Positions 20,407 through 20,426 of a stretch of 20,426 nucleotides of DNA are shown here, one piece after another. Numbering within the stretch: the stretch's first letter is position 1; the number at the start of each line of letters is the position of its first letter. A model generated the notes under the pieces. That model ran no database searches, was not told the origin of the DNA, and saw only the letters and a program-made list of their open reading frames with translations. The stretch spans positions 1 to 20,426 of the forward strand of contig CAZNQQ010000013.1 in the NCBI GenBank assembly GCA_964575575.1. Direction: 5' to 3'. Source of the stretch: UBA2163 sp964575575 (GTDB lineage Bacteria > Patescibacteriota > Minisyncoccia > Phycocordibacterales > UBA2163). The position numbers and the translations under genes were made by a program.

Positions 20407-20415
20407 ATTGTAACA
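20407..20415 (-). promoter_or_regulatory. Extended -10 promoter of the transposase gene
   Basis: TGTTACAAT on the minus strand, 7 nt before the ATG at 20399, so a leaderless message is predicted. It directly abuts the upstream REP fragment, 2 nt away. Confidence 0.55.
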
Positions 20416-20417
20416 TA

Positions 20418-20426
20418 GTTGGCTCT
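20418..20426. repeat. Partial REP at the window edge
   Basis: GTTGGCTCT, the first 9 bases of the same palindrome, cut by the end of the window. It would complete a REP-RAYT-REP arrangement. Confidence 0.7.

Overview
The window looks like part of a small-genome bacterium of the Candidate Phyla Radiation (Patescibacteria), most likely from the Parcubacteria side. This is inferred from gene content and not proven: a transketolase split into two genes, a solo Clp N-domain protein, a duplicated CxxC zinc-ribbon protein, a bactofilin-like repeat protein fused to a membrane domain, minimal EF-Ts and RF1, a REP-associated (Y1/RAYT) transposase, and intergenic palindromes that encode NPVR-type peptides. 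TGA is used as a real stop (rpe and the transketolase N-half), so the code appears standard.

Layout. 1-2100: a membrane-anchored protein with an RskA-like tail, an HI0933/BaiN-type flavoprotein, and a divergent 39-codon basic ORF. 2101-4250: a small membrane protein and a bactofilin-like membrane protein on the minus strand, then on the plus strand a stand-alone ClpC N-domain protein with its own promoter, Shine-Dalgarno and terminator. 4155-6403: typA/bipA, then a cold-shock protein behind a near-consensus promoter and a ~90-nt leader. 6404-7020: a tandem zinc-ribbon gene, a tRNA-like palindromic element and tRNA-Thr(UGU). 7022-9909: on the minus strand, rpmE-prfA-rpsB-tsf followed by a small membrane protein and the tRNA. 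9910-12660: a coiled-coil murein hydrolase, bL25 and a WrbA-like flavoprotein. 12666-19740: central carbon metabolism, with a D-2-hydroxyacid dehydrogenase, class II fructose-bisphosphate aldolase, a divergent PfkB-family kinase, and the tight operon gap-rpiB-rpe-tktN-tktC. 19699-20426: a RAYT gene flanked by, and carrying inside its own coding frame, copies of one palindrome.

How it fits together. The sugar-phosphate genes join lower glycolysis (GAPDH) to the non-oxidative pentose phosphate pathway (RpiB, Rpe, transketolase) and to aldolase; the PfkB kinase could supply a phosphorylation step, but its substrate is not readable from sequence. Transaldolase is not in the window.

The most striking non-coding signal is how transcription starts are placed. 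Many genes have a -10 box, often an extended TGn-TATAAT, only 6-10 nt before the ATG and no Shine-Dalgarno sequence, which predicts leaderless mRNAs. The extreme case is the 14-bp gap between fba and pfkB: a near-perfect palindrome in which two overlapping extended -10 elements face opposite ways, each 6 nt from its own ATG. No gene-free stretch exceeds 300 nt; the longest (6714-6942) holds a promoter, the palindromic element and the tRNA terminator.
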